DNA of 64,000 bases from Saccharomycopsis crataegensis (GCF_037102585.1 NW_027043819.1:992001-1056000), one strand, 5' to 3'; counted from the stretch's first letter, positions 10,182 to 21,026 are shown. The notes: generated from the letters alone by a model not told the origin. A program made the numbers and translations.

Positions 10182-11331
10182 TTAATCCACTTCCTGATAA
10201 TCAGTAAACTTTGAGTGATTATTTTCAATAATTATTAGTGTATCCATCAATTTATTGGGGTCATTCATCAAAATATCTCGCAATATCATTCTATTCTTCA
10301 TCCAACTAAACCAACTTACTCCATGTAGCAAAGAGTCAACCAAATCGTCACTTTTTTGTCTGCCCTTCATATGCTTATCTGCCATTATTAGATCAAATAT
10401 ATACTTGGATTGTCGCTTCTGGACCTTCGGTGTAGGATCGTTGTTCTTCAATTTCTTGCCAAATGTTTGTTGAAATATAAACGGCGTGTTATGCGGAAAT
10501 TCCGATCGACGAAATTGTATCTTATCAATCCAATTCTCAACCAATTTAATCCGCTGTCTTTTAATAACGCTAGACTTCTGTCGCTTTGTGGGGTTCTCTT
10601 CATGAGATTCATTCTTGCAATTTATAAAGTAATCACTCATTCTTTTAGGGCTAGAGGTTACGAGTTGTAGCCCGTTTAAACCGGTATGGCTTTGTTTGAG
10701 GGTGAATAGCGTAGAGTACAACATATGTTCCAACATGTTGACCCGTAAGGTCCATTCTTGTACTGCGGAAGAGCCAGTGGTCCGAGATCGCTGTTGTTCA
10801 ATCAATATCACATCAATGGGATTTTCCTCGGCCATCACCAACTCAGTGGCTATATGGTACGCGATTTCTGAAAATCGGTTTGGTGTATAATCATCTATCA
10901 ACGTGGCAGTGATTTCACCTGGTTTTTGAGCTGATTTATTATTGTAATAATCAAATACATTTAATTTGGACCAATCATACACTTCAGGTACCGTATTGTA
11001 GTCCCCTTTGGGGAGAACAAATTTGCAATAAGAAAAATTCTTGATCCCAAGATCAATCGATAACAACCTGACATCTTTAGGCAATCCTAACTCCTTGGAC
11101 TGTTTCAAAGCAAGTGGATCACGGTCATCGAGATGAAGAATCCCATCACATATCGTATTCACAAGAAGGTCTTTCTTCCCACTGCTGGCTATAATAGGAA
11201 CAATAGTTAGTCAAAGATGTCATTATCAACTATGAAATTGTTCCATACGACGTACGCAACCCGCAATTTCCACAGATTTGTTTAAGGATAGCATTCTTCT
11301 GAATTTTTAAAAAAGCTGACACTTTTTCCAT
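10182..11331 (-). CDS. CCE1: Mitochondrial Holliday junction resolvase Cce1/Ydc2, two exons
   Basis: Cce1 cuts four-way junctions in mitochondrial DNA and is needed for its segregation. Exon 1 is 11331-11256 and exon 2 is 11188-10182, giving 360 aa. Exon 1 encodes a SAP-like start (KNAILKQICGNCGL) that continues across the splice into PSSGKKDLLVNTI, closely matching S. pombe Ydc2 (LQHICKLTGLSRSGRKDELL). The RNase H-fold core has SIDLGIKNFSYC with catalytic Asp at about 71, then LIEQQRSRT and WTLRVNMLEHMLY, nearly identical to Ydc2, and the C-terminal acidic site DDLVDSLLHG. Read without the intron, the frame has no ATG start and would lose the SAP motif. There is no obvious separate presequence; the basic N-terminal helix may serve for import. 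Confidence 0.92.
11189..11255 (-). other. Spliceosomal intron of CCE1
   Basis: The intron is 67 nt with donor GTACGT, branch TGACTAAC and acceptor TTATAG. Splicing joins GGG TTG C to CC AGC AGT GGG, rebuilding the SAP-like motif. An in-frame TGA within the intron makes its removal necessary. Confidence 0.88.
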
Positions 11332-11670
11332 AACAAATACGAAAGCTCGCCAGGTTTCCTGAGGTGATTATTAGGGCGATCGAGATCATCATTTTCTAGC
11401 TTTTTATTTTCATGCTTTTTGGCTCTCAACATGCATACTGTCACAAAAGTGATCCAGGCATTTTGAACAAAAAAATAAATGAAGAAATGAATAACTACGT
11501 AAAACTGAAACGCTTTCCACTCAGTCTATCATCGAAGTCGCCGGGCGCTAGATAAGAATTGCTTATAAGTCAAATCCCTGCTCCTCAATCGCAAAATGGA
11601 ATAAAAAAATAGAAGAGAGAGAGAAATTGAAAAAAGAAAAAAAAGGGTGTGGAGAATATATAATACCATC
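11332..11670. other. Divergent promoter region of CCE1 and the 508-aa orphan
   Basis: This stretch of about 340 bp holds an A-rich tract just before the orphan's ATG and no recognisable motif or RNA gene. Confidence 0.5.
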
Positions 11671-13197
11671 ATGTTTAAACCACTTCACCACAGGCACAAC
11701 CACAGCTCATGCCACAAAAATAAAGATCAACACAAGGAAAATATGAATTATAGGAAAAACAAGCATTCCAAGAACCCAATAAAATACAAGTCCGCCACAA
11801 AAATATTGTGTACAAAGCATGGAACCCCCGTTTCACCAGAGCTCGCCAGGCCTTCGATAATATCATTCTCTCGTGAGTTTGAGGGTGAGCCAGAAATACT
11901 GATGTCAAAACTTACCGAAAAGAACGGTACCAAAGAAGACTATCTTTGTTATAAAGTTAGAAGTAAGGAGAATTGCGATGATTTTGGTCAAATTATACAG
12001 TATCCTGAAGAAGATTTAAATCAAGGGTACTTCGATAAATATTATACCAGCAAGTGTATGAGATATCCAAGTCTCTTATCAAATATATCATTTGAGAAAC
12101 AGCATAGCACTGGAATGCACGAAGAGAACGATTATGATGCTTGGAAAAAAACAAGAAAGAGCAATAGAGGATTAAGAAAACACCTACGAGCGGAAACAAT
12201 CAGGTTATGGTTCCGAAGAGAACAAGTAGAGGGCCTGAATATTAATACTTTAGAACCAAATGATACCTGCGATTCCAACTCAACCCAATTCAGCGATAGC
12301 TTTATTACTAAATTAGGAAAAAGCAACGTGAAGACCTGTGAAGGAGAAAGTGGAACGACATTAGGAAATGTGGAACCAGAAGCTGGTTCCGAGAAAATTG
12401 CCATAGATACTTCTCGAAAAGAAGGTAATATAAGGTCAAACAGAGGATTTTACAAGTCTAGAACCCTAAGGTATTTTGCAAAGCTTTTTCGTAAACCAGG
12501 AAAGAAAGTTGCTTTGGATAGCCAATGTGATGAAACGGTTAGTGAAAATACACCACCAGCAGATTATTTTAAAGTCCTATTCTCCAAAAAATCGACCCAA
12601 AAGTTTGAAAAATTTAAATATCAGGAACCTTTCAAAGATTTGGTTGCAAATGAGGAAAAAAGCCATACACAACCAGATATCGCTCACGAAAATAATGTAC
12701 CAGGGATTGATTATCACGCAACCTCTCCTGTCAGGATAGGAAATAATGTCCTTCCTTTTAATTCGATCAATCCTTACAACTCTATCGATTTTAGTTCCGT
12801 CAGAGAAGAGAATTATGAGGTCCCGATCGCACTCCGCAAACCAGCAACTTTGACTGAGAGATATTTTGGAGAAGATGAGAAATATAGAAACCTATCGGAG
12901 GATCTAAACTCAGTTCCATTTGAATTCACCATAAACCATGAGAAGAGCTCTCCAAAAAAAAATAATGGGGTTTTATATGAAAAGGTTTCCAGTTTTTTCA
13001 ACCTCAATTTCGCCGGTTCAAAGATCTCATTATTTACGTCAAAGCAATGTGAAGAACTGCCAACTGATACAGATTTGAAAGACAATAGTTCCAAAGATAT
13101 TTGGAATCCTTATGAAACTGTTAACAATGATAACTATTTGAGATATGATGATGATACAGACAAAATGGTTGACGATTCTCTTTTCCATGATGCTTAA
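11671..13197 (+). CDS. Orphan basic/Ser-rich protein, 508 aa
   Basis: I do not recognise this protein. It begins MFKPLHHRHNHSSCH, with a His/Lys/Asn-rich basic region to about residue 45. The rest is polar, rich in Lys, Glu, Ser and Asn, with no membrane segment, signal peptide or known catalytic motif. Short hydrophobic-aromatic patches (LRYFAKLFRKPGKK near 270, RYFGEDEKYRN near 400, EKVSSFFNLNF near 440) could be binding motifs in a mostly disordered protein. The continuous 1.5-kb frame and the ordinary codon mix argue that it is a real gene. The first ATG in frame is at 11671. It lies upstream of, and on the same strand as, TPS2. A fast-evolving fungal regulator or scaffold is a guess only. 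Confidence 0.7.
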   Translation: MFKPLHHRHNHSSCHKNKDQHKENMNYRKNKHSKNPIKYKSATKILCTKHGTPVSPELARPSIISFSREFEGEPEILMSKLTEKNGTKEDYLCYKVRSKENCDDFGQIIQYPEEDLNQGYFDKYYTSKCMRYPSLLSNISFEKQHSTGMHEENDYDAWKKTRKSNRGLRKHLRAETIRLWFRREQVEGLNINTLEPNDTCDSNSTQFSDSFITKLGKSNVKTCEGESGTTLGNVEPEAGSEKIAIDTSRKEGNIRSNRGFYKSRTLRYFAKLFRKPGKKVALDSQCDETVSENTPPADYFKVLFSKKSTQKFEKFKYQEPFKDLVANEEKSHTQPDIAHENNVPGIDYHATSPVRIGNNVLPFNSINPYNSIDFSSVREENYEVPIALRKPATLTERYFGEDEKYRNLSEDLNSVPFEFTINHEKSSPKKNNGVLYEKVSSFFNLNFAGSKISLFTSKQCEELPTDTDLKDNSSKDIWNPYETVNNDNYLRYDDDTDKMVDDSLFHDA

Positions 13198-13688
13198 GCT
13201 TGTTTATCGAGTCTACGTCCATGAAAAAAAAAAGCATCCATCAACTCTAAGCAAGTTCTATTACTTGGGAATTTACATGAAATATCTAGATATATATAAC
13301 TCTCCTGGAAACCTAAAGAGATAAGTCAACTGAAATACAATAATATTTTACTAAATGGGATTTCCTCCATAGTGTAGCATTCATATATGCGATTGCGATG
13401 ACTGTAGTCCTCTGATTCACTGTCAATTGATTGGTCGCTACAGCATCCCGCCTTTTTGAAACCATCGAGGGTATATTCCGTGGAGCAGATACCAGCCATA
13501 TTCTATAACCAGTGGCTGTCTCCTGACCGGCCGGCGATTCGTTTTCCCCAGACTCTGTCCCTTCCCACGTGATGGTTCACTCCGCTTTGACATTTTTGAC
13601 AACTACGTTTCTCATCGTCGCCTGTTGCTTCACCAGAGTTTTTTTTTTTTTTTTTATTTCTTCCTTAAACCATCAGAATCCAGGAAGA
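13198..13688. other. TPS2 upstream region with a CACGTG motif
   Basis: About 490 bp lie between the orphan and TPS2. It contains CCACGTGATGG (CACGTG at 13566-13571), the same core and flank as the box at 7557, a GC-rich patch (GACCGGCCGGCG) and a T17 tract at about 13639-13655. A frame from ATG 13569 is open into TPS2, but it encodes a hydrophobic, poly-Phe stretch unlike the family. Confidence 0.5.
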
Positions 13689-16322
13689 ATGCTAAAAAAA
13701 AAAATGTCCCAAAACCCTCTCGCTGTTGATGATGAGGCTGTTGCTAGTCCTTTGGCAAGCAATGTGACTCCTGTGATTCCTGGTGACTCAAAGGCCCAGC
13801 AACTCAAGACATCTGGGCGAATTATTGCCGTGATGACCAACCTCCCAAATCAAGTCCACTTGAATAGGAACACTGCTGATAATACTGTCGATTTCTCTCT
13901 TTCTCATACCAGGGGGAATTCTTCAGTTTATTCGAGCTTTTACTATTTGAATCAACAAACCCCTTGGGAGACTCATTTGGTGGGGTGGACTGGTGAAGTG
14001 ATGTCCCACACCAATAATAGGCTCAATAGAAGTGATGTCCAAAATGATCCGTTATATCTTAGTGACGATGATAAGAGCACTATTACCGGAATGTTGAAAA
14101 CCGCGAACAATTCTGAAAATGTCCATCCGGTATGGTTGCTACGCAGGGACCAGCAACGGTGGAGGAAATATGCTGAGAATGTGTTGTGGCCAGTATTCCA
14201 CTATATTAACCAGAACACCACGTTCAACTCGAATAACAATGAAGTAGAATGGTGGCATGATTATGTGAGATTCAACGAGGCGTACGCCACGAAAATCATG
14301 TCGATTTACAAACCAGGGGATATCATTTGGATTCATGATTATTATTTGTTGCTCTTACCAAATTTGCTTAGGTTACAGTTGCCCGAGGCCTACATTGGTC
14401 TTTACCTTCATACCCCGTTCCCATCTCTGGAGTACTTCCGTTGTTTATCCAAAAGATCCAATTTACTCGAAGGGATGTTGGGAGCGAATAGGATTGCTTT
14501 TCAATCTTATAGCTTTGCAAAGCACTTTGTGTCGTCTTGTTCTCGAATTCTTGGTTGCGAGACCACTCATGATAGCATTACAACCTATGGTAGGATTTGT
14601 AAACTCGAGGCTTTGCCTAATGGTATTGACACCTCAAAGATTATCAGTGATGCGTTCAATGAAAAAATCGATAAAAGAGTGGATACCATCAAGAAAGTCT
14701 ACGCTAATAAGAAAATAATTGTTGGTAGAGATCGTCTTGATAGTGTTAGAGGGGTGCTCCAGAAGCTCGAAGCTTTTGAAAAGTTCTTGATAATGTATCC
14801 TGAATGGAGAGATAAAGTCGTCCTTATCCAGGTCTCTTCACCAGTAGCCGATATGAATAAAGCGTACGAAAAGCAGGTTAGCGAATTTGTGTCTTACATA
14901 AATGGTACTTATGGCACTTTGCATTCTAATCCAGTTCAACACTTTCAAATGAGAATTGATAAAGATGAATATTTGGCGTTGCTAAGAGTGGCTGATTTGG
15001 GATTGATCACCACCATTAGAGATGGTATGAATACCACTGCCTTGGAATTTGTTGCCTGTCAAATGAATAACTATTCACCTTTGATATTATCTGAATTCAG
15101 TGGGACTACCACGGTTTTAAGTGATGCGATTGTTGTCAACCCTTGGGATTCCGTAGGGGTGGCCAAAACAATTAATGATTGTCTTCATATGCCAGTTGTC
15201 CAAAAAGTTTCTCTCGAAAAGCAATTGTTCAAAACTGTATCTATCAACACTAATCAGTATTCTACCAACAAATTCTTGCGTCATTTGATTGATGATTTGG
15301 GATCATCACACGAATGTCATTCCACCCCACCACTTAACCGTCCAAAAATGCTCAAATCTTATAACGATGCTACCAAACGGTTATTTTTATTTGACTACGA
15401 TGGTACATTGACTCCTATTGTCAAAGATCCTGATGCGGCAATTCCATCAGCAAGAACTTTGCATTTATTAACGAAGTTGGCGAAAGATCCAAAAAATAGA
15501 ATTTGGATTATTTCGGGTCGTGACCAACAGTTCCTTGATGAATGGCTCGGTAGCAAAATTTCAGAGCTTGGTTTATCTGCCGAACACGGTTGTTTTGTCA
15601 GAGATGTTGACAGCCAAAAATGGATAAATTTGACGGAAAGTATCGACATGTCATGGCAAAAAGATGTCGAAGACGTTTTCACTTATTACACGGAAAGAAC
15701 CCCTGGATCATTTATTGAGCGCAAGAAGGTTGCTCTCACTTGGCACTACCGAAAGGCCGACCCTGAATACGGCGAGTTCCAAGCTCGTGAGTTGAAGCAA
15801 CACTTGAATGCGACGGTGGCCCAGAATTATGATGTCGAAGTCATGAGTGGTAAGGCCAACGTTGAAGTCCGTCCAAGATTTGTCAATAAGGGAGAAATTG
15901 TCAAGAAGTTGACCCTCAGTGCTCATGGAGAACCTCAAGACTTTAATAGTTATGGAAAGAAGAATCTATTGAAAAAATTGACATCCGAAGTGTTGCCAGA
16001 TTTTATTTTTTGTGTGGGTGATGACAAAACTGATGAAGATATGTTTGAAGCGTTGATTTCCATTGAAGAAGCCTGGGTGAATAAAAATGATGATGACAAT
16101 TACAAGCTGCAGACCTTAGATGGTGATGACGCCGCGGCCATCCACGATTTTGGAATGTATCCTGTCACTGTTGGCCCAGCATCCAAGAAAACCATTGCCA
16201 AAGCTCATTTATTAGAACCAAAACAAGTTTTGGATACTTTGGGCTTGTTGGTTGGTGAAGTTTCGATTTTTGAAACTGGAGGATCAGTTACATTAGATGA
16301 TAGAGGACATATTAAGGAGTGA
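13689..16322 (+). CDS. TPS2: Trehalose-6-phosphate phosphatase subunit
   Basis: Tps2 dephosphorylates trehalose-6-phosphate in the trehalose synthase complex in the cytosol. The 877-aa protein has the fungal two-domain layout. An N-terminal GT20 synthase-like domain (about residues 30-540; NSSVYSSFYYLNQQ, HLVGWTGEV, IWIHDYYLLLLPNLLR) is normally inactive in this subunit. A C-terminal HAD phosphatase domain follows, with RLFLFDYDGTLTPIV (DxDGTLT nucleophile motif), ISGRDQQFLDEWLG and VGDDKTDEDMF (GDDxxD motif). Length fits S. cerevisiae (896 aa). ATG 13689 gives MLKKKMSQNP; ATG 13704 (MSQNP, preceded by poly-A) is equally possible, and an in-frame ATG at 13569 would add an implausible poly-Phe leader. 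An in-frame CTG at 14427 falls in HTPFPS-x-EYFRCL, where I recall Ser or Asn in the family. It converges with NPT1. Confidence 0.95.
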   Translation: MLKKKMSQNPLAVDDEAVASPLASNVTPVIPGDSKAQQLKTSGRIIAVMTNLPNQVHLNRNTADNTVDFSLSHTRGNSSVYSSFYYLNQQTPWETHLVGWTGEVMSHTNNRLNRSDVQNDPLYLSDDDKSTITGMLKTANNSENVHPVWLLRRDQQRWRKYAENVLWPVFHYINQNTTFNSNNNEVEWWHDYVRFNEAYATKIMSIYKPGDIIWIHDYYLLLLPNLLRLQLPEAYIGLYLHTPFPSLEYFRCLSKRSNLLEGMLGANRIAFQSYSFAKHFVSSCSRILGCETTHDSITTYGRICKLEALPNGIDTSKIISDAFNEKIDKRVDTIKKVYANKKIIVGRDRLDSVRGVLQKLEAFEKFLIMYPEWRDKVVLIQVSSPVADMNKAYEKQVSEFVSYINGTYGTLHSNPVQHFQMRIDKDEYLALLRVADLGLITTIRDGMNTTALEFVACQMNNYSPLILSEFSGTTTVLSDAIVVNPWDSVGVAKTINDCLHMPVVQKVSLEKQLFKTVSINTNQYSTNKFLRHLIDDLGSSHECHSTPPLNRPKMLKSYNDATKRLFLFDYDGTLTPIVKDPDAAIPSARTLHLLTKLAKDPKNRIWIISGRDQQFLDEWLGSKISELGLSAEHGCFVRDVDSQKWINLTESIDMSWQKDVEDVFTYYTERTPGSFIERKKVALTWHYRKADPEYGEFQARELKQHLNATVAQNYDVEVMSGKANVEVRPRFVNKGEIVKKLTLSAHGEPQDFNSYGKKNLLKKLTSEVLPDFIFCVGDDKTDEDMFEALISIEEAWVNKNDDDNYKLQTLDGDDAAAIHDFGMYPVTVGPASKKTIAKAHLLEPKQVLDTLGLLVGEVSIFETGGSVTLDDRGHIKE

Positions 16323-16790
16323 GTATAGAAACGAACTCTTGTAGATATGTTTGATCAGTATTTACATTTTAACCTTTCTGTTTTTTGTTTTTTTTTTTTT
16401 GAAAGAAAAGAATTTTCCCATAATTAGATTACTAAAGAAGATATGCTTTATTATTTTTGAAATGATTTTTGTTAGTGGCTGTGCGATTTTACATGGTTTG
16501 TAAGAATGAAAATCTATCAATAATGAAAACCTGCTTTTGAAAATATAAAAAGAAAGTAATCAAACAGAACAACAAAGTGCCCACGGGGAAAGAAGATAAG
16601 CTTGGGGAACTGGATAAAGAAAAAACTGAACGCCATAACATTAAATAGATACATAACTTTCGTAAAAGATAAATAACACATTATCACAGACTAAAGAAGA
16701 ACAAAAAAAGAACAAAAAAAACAATAAATGACAAAGTTCCATTGATAGAAAGAAAAAAATAACAATATAAATAAATTGGAAAAATACAAA
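16323..16790. other. Convergent TPS2/NPT1 intergenic region
   Basis: About 470 bp of AT-rich 3'-flanking DNA with poly-T and poly-A tracts. I see no gene. Confidence 0.6.
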
Positions 16791-18074
16791 TCAAGTCCAT
16801 CTTTTAGATTCGTCTCCTTCTCTCCATTCATTTTCCTTATATCCCAAAATTTCCTTGACTTGTTTGACTGTATTTGCATCACCCATGTTCTTGCCCAAGT
16901 TATCACTGATCTTGATGGCAGGTTTGCCATTCACTTCCTTCAACTTGATGACAATATTTAAAGGTGGACTTTTGTCATATGGCGCCTTGTTATACTTGAA
17001 ATCATTGGTGAAGTTTGTTCCGATCCCAAAATTGCTATTGAACCCTTTGGCCTTCGCGTAATCAAAGTATTTGATGCACTTCTCAATATTCAACGAGTCA
17101 CTGAAACAGATACTCTTGCTGAATTGTGGTAACTTCAATACCTCAAATACATGGCGTGCTACTTTGTCGGTGTACGCCAACGGATCGCCAGAATCTTGGC
17201 GGAACCCCACGTAACAATCAGAATACGGTGGGACGAAACTTCTGAGAAACGCGTCAGTACCAAAAGTGTCTGTCAATGCTAATCCAGCATGGGACTCTCC
17301 AACGGTCTTGATCCAGTAATCCATGGCATGTTTATTGGCATTAGGGTAGTCTTGGGTGATAGCGGCGACCCCCATCATCCACTCGTGCGCCACGGTACCG
17401 ATAGGCCTTAACCCGTACTTCTTTGCCAACAATACGTTGGAGGTACCGATTAAAAGATTCTTCTTGGATCGGTTTTCTGGAAGATTGGCATAATCCACAA
17501 AAGCTCGCACCACAATCTCCTGGGTATCGAATGATCTTCTTCTTCTGGTGCCGAACTCCGAGAATGGGATTCCGTGGGCAAAGAGTTGGGAAATCTTGGA
17601 AGTGGCCAATTCGTATTGACCATTGACATCCCAATCAACATCAACGTACTTAAAATATGCTTCGGAGATCAATGATAACAAAAGAATCTCATAAAAGATG
17701 GTATCGACCCATTTACCCTTGACCTCGAGCTGGAAATCATCATCGGTAGCATGAATAATGATGATTTGTTGTTCAGGATAGAGTTTGAAAGTCTTGATAT
17801 ACTCGAAGTATTCCTGTGGCAAGTATGCCAATTCGGATTTTAAGTACTCGATTTCCTCGGCAGTGAATTGCAATTGTCCCAAGTGACCAATCTGGACTTT
17901 CAACCATTCGATGGCGGCCTGGTTAAGTTTCATCGACGGGGTTCTGTTGGTGTACTTGTAACAGACCTCGATTTCTGGGAAGTTCTTATGGATGGCCGCA
18001 TGCATGGTGATCTTATAAAGATCAGTATCCAAAAACGAGACAGTTGCTGGTGGGAAGTCGCAATGATTACTCAT
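16791..18074 (-). CDS. NPT1: Nicotinate phosphoribosyltransferase
   Basis: Npt1 converts nicotinate and PRPP to nicotinate mononucleotide in NAD salvage, which supplies sirtuins. The 427-aa protein is the usual length (429 in S. cerevisiae). Motifs in order are [15 protein letters not shown] at the N-terminus, [40 protein letters not shown] and [10 protein letters not shown]. The His of TVAHEW, residue 230, corresponds to the active-site His that is autophosphorylated in this family. A late block, [11 protein letters not shown], forms part of the phosphoribosyl site. The start [21 protein letters not shown] fits the family. The gene converges with TPS2 and is followed upstream by APC2 on the same strand. 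Confidence 0.96.
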   Translation of the reverse strand: MSNHCDFPPATVSFLDTDLYKITMHAAIHKNFPEIEVCYKYTNRTPSMKLNQAAIEWLKVQIGHLGQLQFTAEEIEYLKSELAYLPQEYFEYIKTFKLYPEQQIIIIHATDDDFQLEVKGKWVDTIFYEILLLSLISEAYFKYVDVDWDVNGQYELATSKISQLFAHGIPFSEFGTRRRRSFDTQEIVVRAFVDYANLPENRSKKNLLIGTSNVLLAKKYGLRPIGTVAHEWMMGVAAITQDYPNANKHAMDYWIKTVGESHAGLALTDTFGTDAFLRSFVPPYSDCYVGFRQDSGDPLAYTDKVARHVFEVLKLPQFSKSICFSDSLNIEKCIKYFDYAKAKGFNSNFGIGTNFTNDFKYNKAPYDKSPPLNIVIKLKEVNGKPAIKISDNLGKNMGDANTVKQVKEILGYKENEWREGDESKRWT

Positions 18075-18447
18075 AGTTATCTTGATTTAGTAGAAAACAA
18101 TAGAAATAGATAGCTATAGAAGTGTATAGCGAGACTATCAGAACAGAATTTCCTACCAGAGGAAATCAAAATAATAGTGGCTAGAAAGAATAGAGATTAA
18201 TCAATTGACCTTCCAAATATACTAGGATTAAAACCGCCAACTGGAGCTTCTCAGTCATCATCAGTGGTGTTTGGTGATCCAAAATTTTGGGGGTTTTTTT
18301 TTTTGAATGAATGAGGGGGGATTTTACTCAATGCACGCAGATTATATCGAGCATAAACGTCAAATTTACATCGAAAATTATATCAATATATCGTAGATTA
18401 TATTAATATTATACTGTAGATTATTATTAGCATTAGCATTATAAATT
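18075..18447. other. NPT1 upstream region
   Basis: About 370 bp between the NPT1 start and the APC2 stop, both on the minus strand. It contains a G/T-rich patch and AT-rich DNA near the APC2 stop. No clear motif is seen. Confidence 0.5.
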
Positions 18448-20808
18448 TCAATTAGCAGGCCGCAATTTATACATCTTATTGCCCACCATCTCCAATTTAT
18501 CCTCATCCACCAAGAAATTCAAATACTCTTCCAATTGAGCCTCATTGAACGATACATTCAATTCTGCAGGGAAAGCCATACTTAAAAAGCTCTTGATCTT
18601 AGCGACTTCCATTGATCCAAGATTCGTCAACATACCATTGATGAACGGGAAAAGTACCTCCATTTCTTTGAATTTGTTATCCAGGTCTTTTTCGTCTGAT
18701 TCAACCATTGGTTTGGCCATGATCAGCCTATCATCGAGAATTTGTCCTGACTTCTTTTCAGTTTCCAATACTCGATACTCGTCATCATCAACTTCTTCCA
18801 AAATCCCTTCTTTGACCCAATAACTACAAGCTTTTCTTGCCATAAAACTATCCATTTGTAATTTTTCAGTGATTTGATCAAGATCTAATGTCTGAACATC
18901 ATCATTGAATTGATAAATTACCATGGCAACATCAGGGGTCACCTGGAAGCTTTTCACCCTATCTTTTAATTCAAGCTCAACCGTTACTTTCCCAAGATTG
19001 TGTACCGGTTTCAACTGTCTTCCCAATTTTATTTCCGAATATTTCTCAGAGTAATCATCATACAATTTCTGAATTTCGGTCGGAAGAATGAACGATGTCA
19101 GCCTTCCTGAACCGACTGATTCCCCTTGATTAACTTTAACTAAATCATTAGGCCAGAACAAATAAGATAACACGGTAGAATGGAAATTTGCACCACGGAA
19201 AGCTTGCGCCAGCGCCTGCTTTTGAATGAACGAGTCAATATTTTTAGATTCAATAATATCGCGTACCATAACATCTAAGCTATCAAATTCATTGCTATTC
19301 CCAAACTTTGCCTTGAGTAAGTTCAATTTCGATAAGATAATGTCAATATCATAATCAATGTTGATCAATTGTCGAGAGAAATGTTTGATGAATTCATTGA
19401 TAAAGAAATTCTTTGAGTCAAATAATGAAGTGACCGCTTCAATAATGTCCCCGACTTTGTTTCGCTTGAAATCAGGCAAAGCATCAATGGGGTCAGGGGC
19501 CCAATCAAGGCTTTCTTCCGTGTACAATTCTTGGCCATTCATTTCATCCACCACAATACTGGTGGTCTTTATTTTCTGTTCTGCTGCTTTCTTCAATTCT
19601 TCTGATAATTGTGTGAGTTTATGATTATGATCTTCAGTATCAAGTAATCCACTCACAATAAACTTGATAGTATCGTGCCTTTCCTTGAGATATCGTCTAA
19701 TTGGACGACAGACCCTATCTAATAAAACTCCCTTTGGATCAACAATCAACAAACTTTTGATCATTGAAATATAAAACGATATGATCGAAATTGTTGTAGC
19801 TCCAGGATGTAGTAGGTTCTTTTTCACAGCATCGCCAAAAGTGCTAACAAGATACGATCTTTGTGCCGGGGTCTTGATAAAATCATTGATTTCCTCCAAA
19901 GCCGGTGATGATCTAGGAAAATCACCGACAATTTCGTATAATTCGTCGATTCGTAGTTTTAGCAACTCATCGCCAATAATGGAATCCAATTCCTCAGCCA
20001 CGTTCTCGTTAGTGATATCATCTCCGCAGAAGATATAACAATCTAATAGTCTCTTCATTTTTCCCTTTTTTATGTCCTTGGATATTACGGTAAATATTTT
20101 TTCATCCCATTTTCCAACATCGAACCATTGGATCTTCTGTTTGACCATTTGTTTGGTGACGATGGCCACGATATATTTGACGGCATTGGCCATGTTAGCC
20201 GACACCAAAATCTCTACTAAGCTCATAATGTTACTAAACATGGTTTCATCATTATGATAGAAATAGTTCCCGAATAAATGTTTCAAATTCTCTACAAATA
20301 TCATTGCATTGTAATTCTTGGGATCTTCGTTGGTGATCGTCAGGGTTTCATCTAACAACACTGTAGCAAACAATCCGTTTAATACCTGATCTACCGTTAC
20401 CAATTTAGATTCTCGTAATTTTATAAATTGAAGAGGGAAGAAGTACTTTTTCTTGAGGTCTCTCATCTTATGGATAATCTGTACCGTTTGATTCTCGTCG
20501 ATTGTCACCTGGGAATTTGAATACTTCAAACTCTCCACCTCATGCTGAAAAAAATGCCGTCTCATCAGGGTCAAATATACTTCAAGCACCTCCGACTCAT
20601 ATTCCAGCAAATTCTTTAAACTTATTTGCACCTCATCGCTCGGAATTTCATGGAAATTGAAGTTGTTCAACCATTCCACTGCATTGTTCCAACTAATTTC
20701 TTGACTAGGGGTTTGTGGTTGGACCAGGACAGCCGGGAATATTTGGGCTTTAAAGACAGCCACTGAACAACGTAATGGGGCCCTACCGGGTCTTTGAGGG
20801 AAGAACAT
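18448..20808 (-). CDS. APC2: Anaphase-promoting complex subunit 2 (cullin)
   Basis: Apc2 is the cullin-like subunit of the APC/C, which with the RING subunit Apc11 ubiquitinates securin and cyclins. The 786-aa protein has N-terminal helical cullin repeats, then diagnostic APC2 blocks: DFPRSSPALEEIN, LLHPGATTISIISFYISMIK, DPKGVLLDRVCRPIRRYL and the W-A-P-D-P segment. The cullin homology region covers about residues 470-680 (SKNFFINEFIKHFSRQL, LNLLKAKFGNSNEFDSLDVM, VLSYLFWPNDL). A C-terminal winged-helix region ends at KMYKLRPAN. Length is close to S. cerevisiae Apc2 (853 aa). The start MFFPQRPGRAP is the first ATG. It shares a divergent promoter of about 220 bp with CFT2. Confidence 0.92.
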   Translation of the reverse strand: MFFPQRPGRAPLRCSVAVFKAQIFPAVLVQPQTPSQEISWNNAVEWLNNFNFHEIPSDEVQISLKNLLEYESEVLEVYLTLMRRHFFQHEVESLKYSNSQVTIDENQTVQIIHKMRDLKKKYFFPLQFIKLRESKLVTVDQVLNGLFATVLLDETLTITNEDPKNYNAMIFVENLKHLFGNYFYHNDETMFSNIMSLVEILVSANMANAVKYIVAIVTKQMVKQKIQWFDVGKWDEKIFTVISKDIKKGKMKRLLDCYIFCGDDITNENVAEELDSIIGDELLKLRIDELYEIVGDFPRSSPALEEINDFIKTPAQRSYLVSTFGDAVKKNLLHPGATTISIISFYISMIKSLLIVDPKGVLLDRVCRPIRRYLKERHDTIKFIVSGLLDTEDHNHKLTQLSEELKKAAEQKIKTTSIVVDEMNGQELYTEESLDWAPDPIDALPDFKRNKVGDIIEAVTSLFDSKNFFINEFIKHFSRQLINIDYDIDIILSKLNLLKAKFGNSNEFDSLDVMVRDIIESKNIDSFIQKQALAQAFRGANFHSTVLSYLFWPNDLVKVNQGESVGSGRLTSFILPTEIQKLYDDYSEKYSEIKLGRQLKPVHNLGKVTVELELKDRVKSFQVTPDVAMVIYQFNDDVQTLDLDQITEKLQMDSFMARKACSYWVKEGILEEVDDDEYRVLETEKKSGQILDDRLIMAKPMVESDEKDLDNKFKEMEVLFPFINGMLTNLGSMEVAKIKSFLSMAFPAELNVSFNEAQLEEYLNFLVDEDKLEMVGNKMYKLRPAN

Positions 20809-21026
20809 TGATAACGAACAATAATAATACCATCAATAAGAGATAATTTGAGTCTGTGTTTACTTTTGTTTATGTTCCAATGGCCCGTGGTGCTGGAGTG
20901 TCACCCGGCAAGAAAAAACAACGATAGAAATCTCAGAAGAAGAAGAAGAAGAATTTAGTGATTATCAGAAGCCGAAAAGGTATTGTCAGATAACAAAACC
21001 CTGTCAATATTATATATATCCCGGGA

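Noticed and set aside
13569-13688. In-frame upstream extension of TPS2
   Set aside because: It encodes a hydrophobic, poly-Phe leader from a poly-T tract with no family match; better starts exist at 13689 and 13704.
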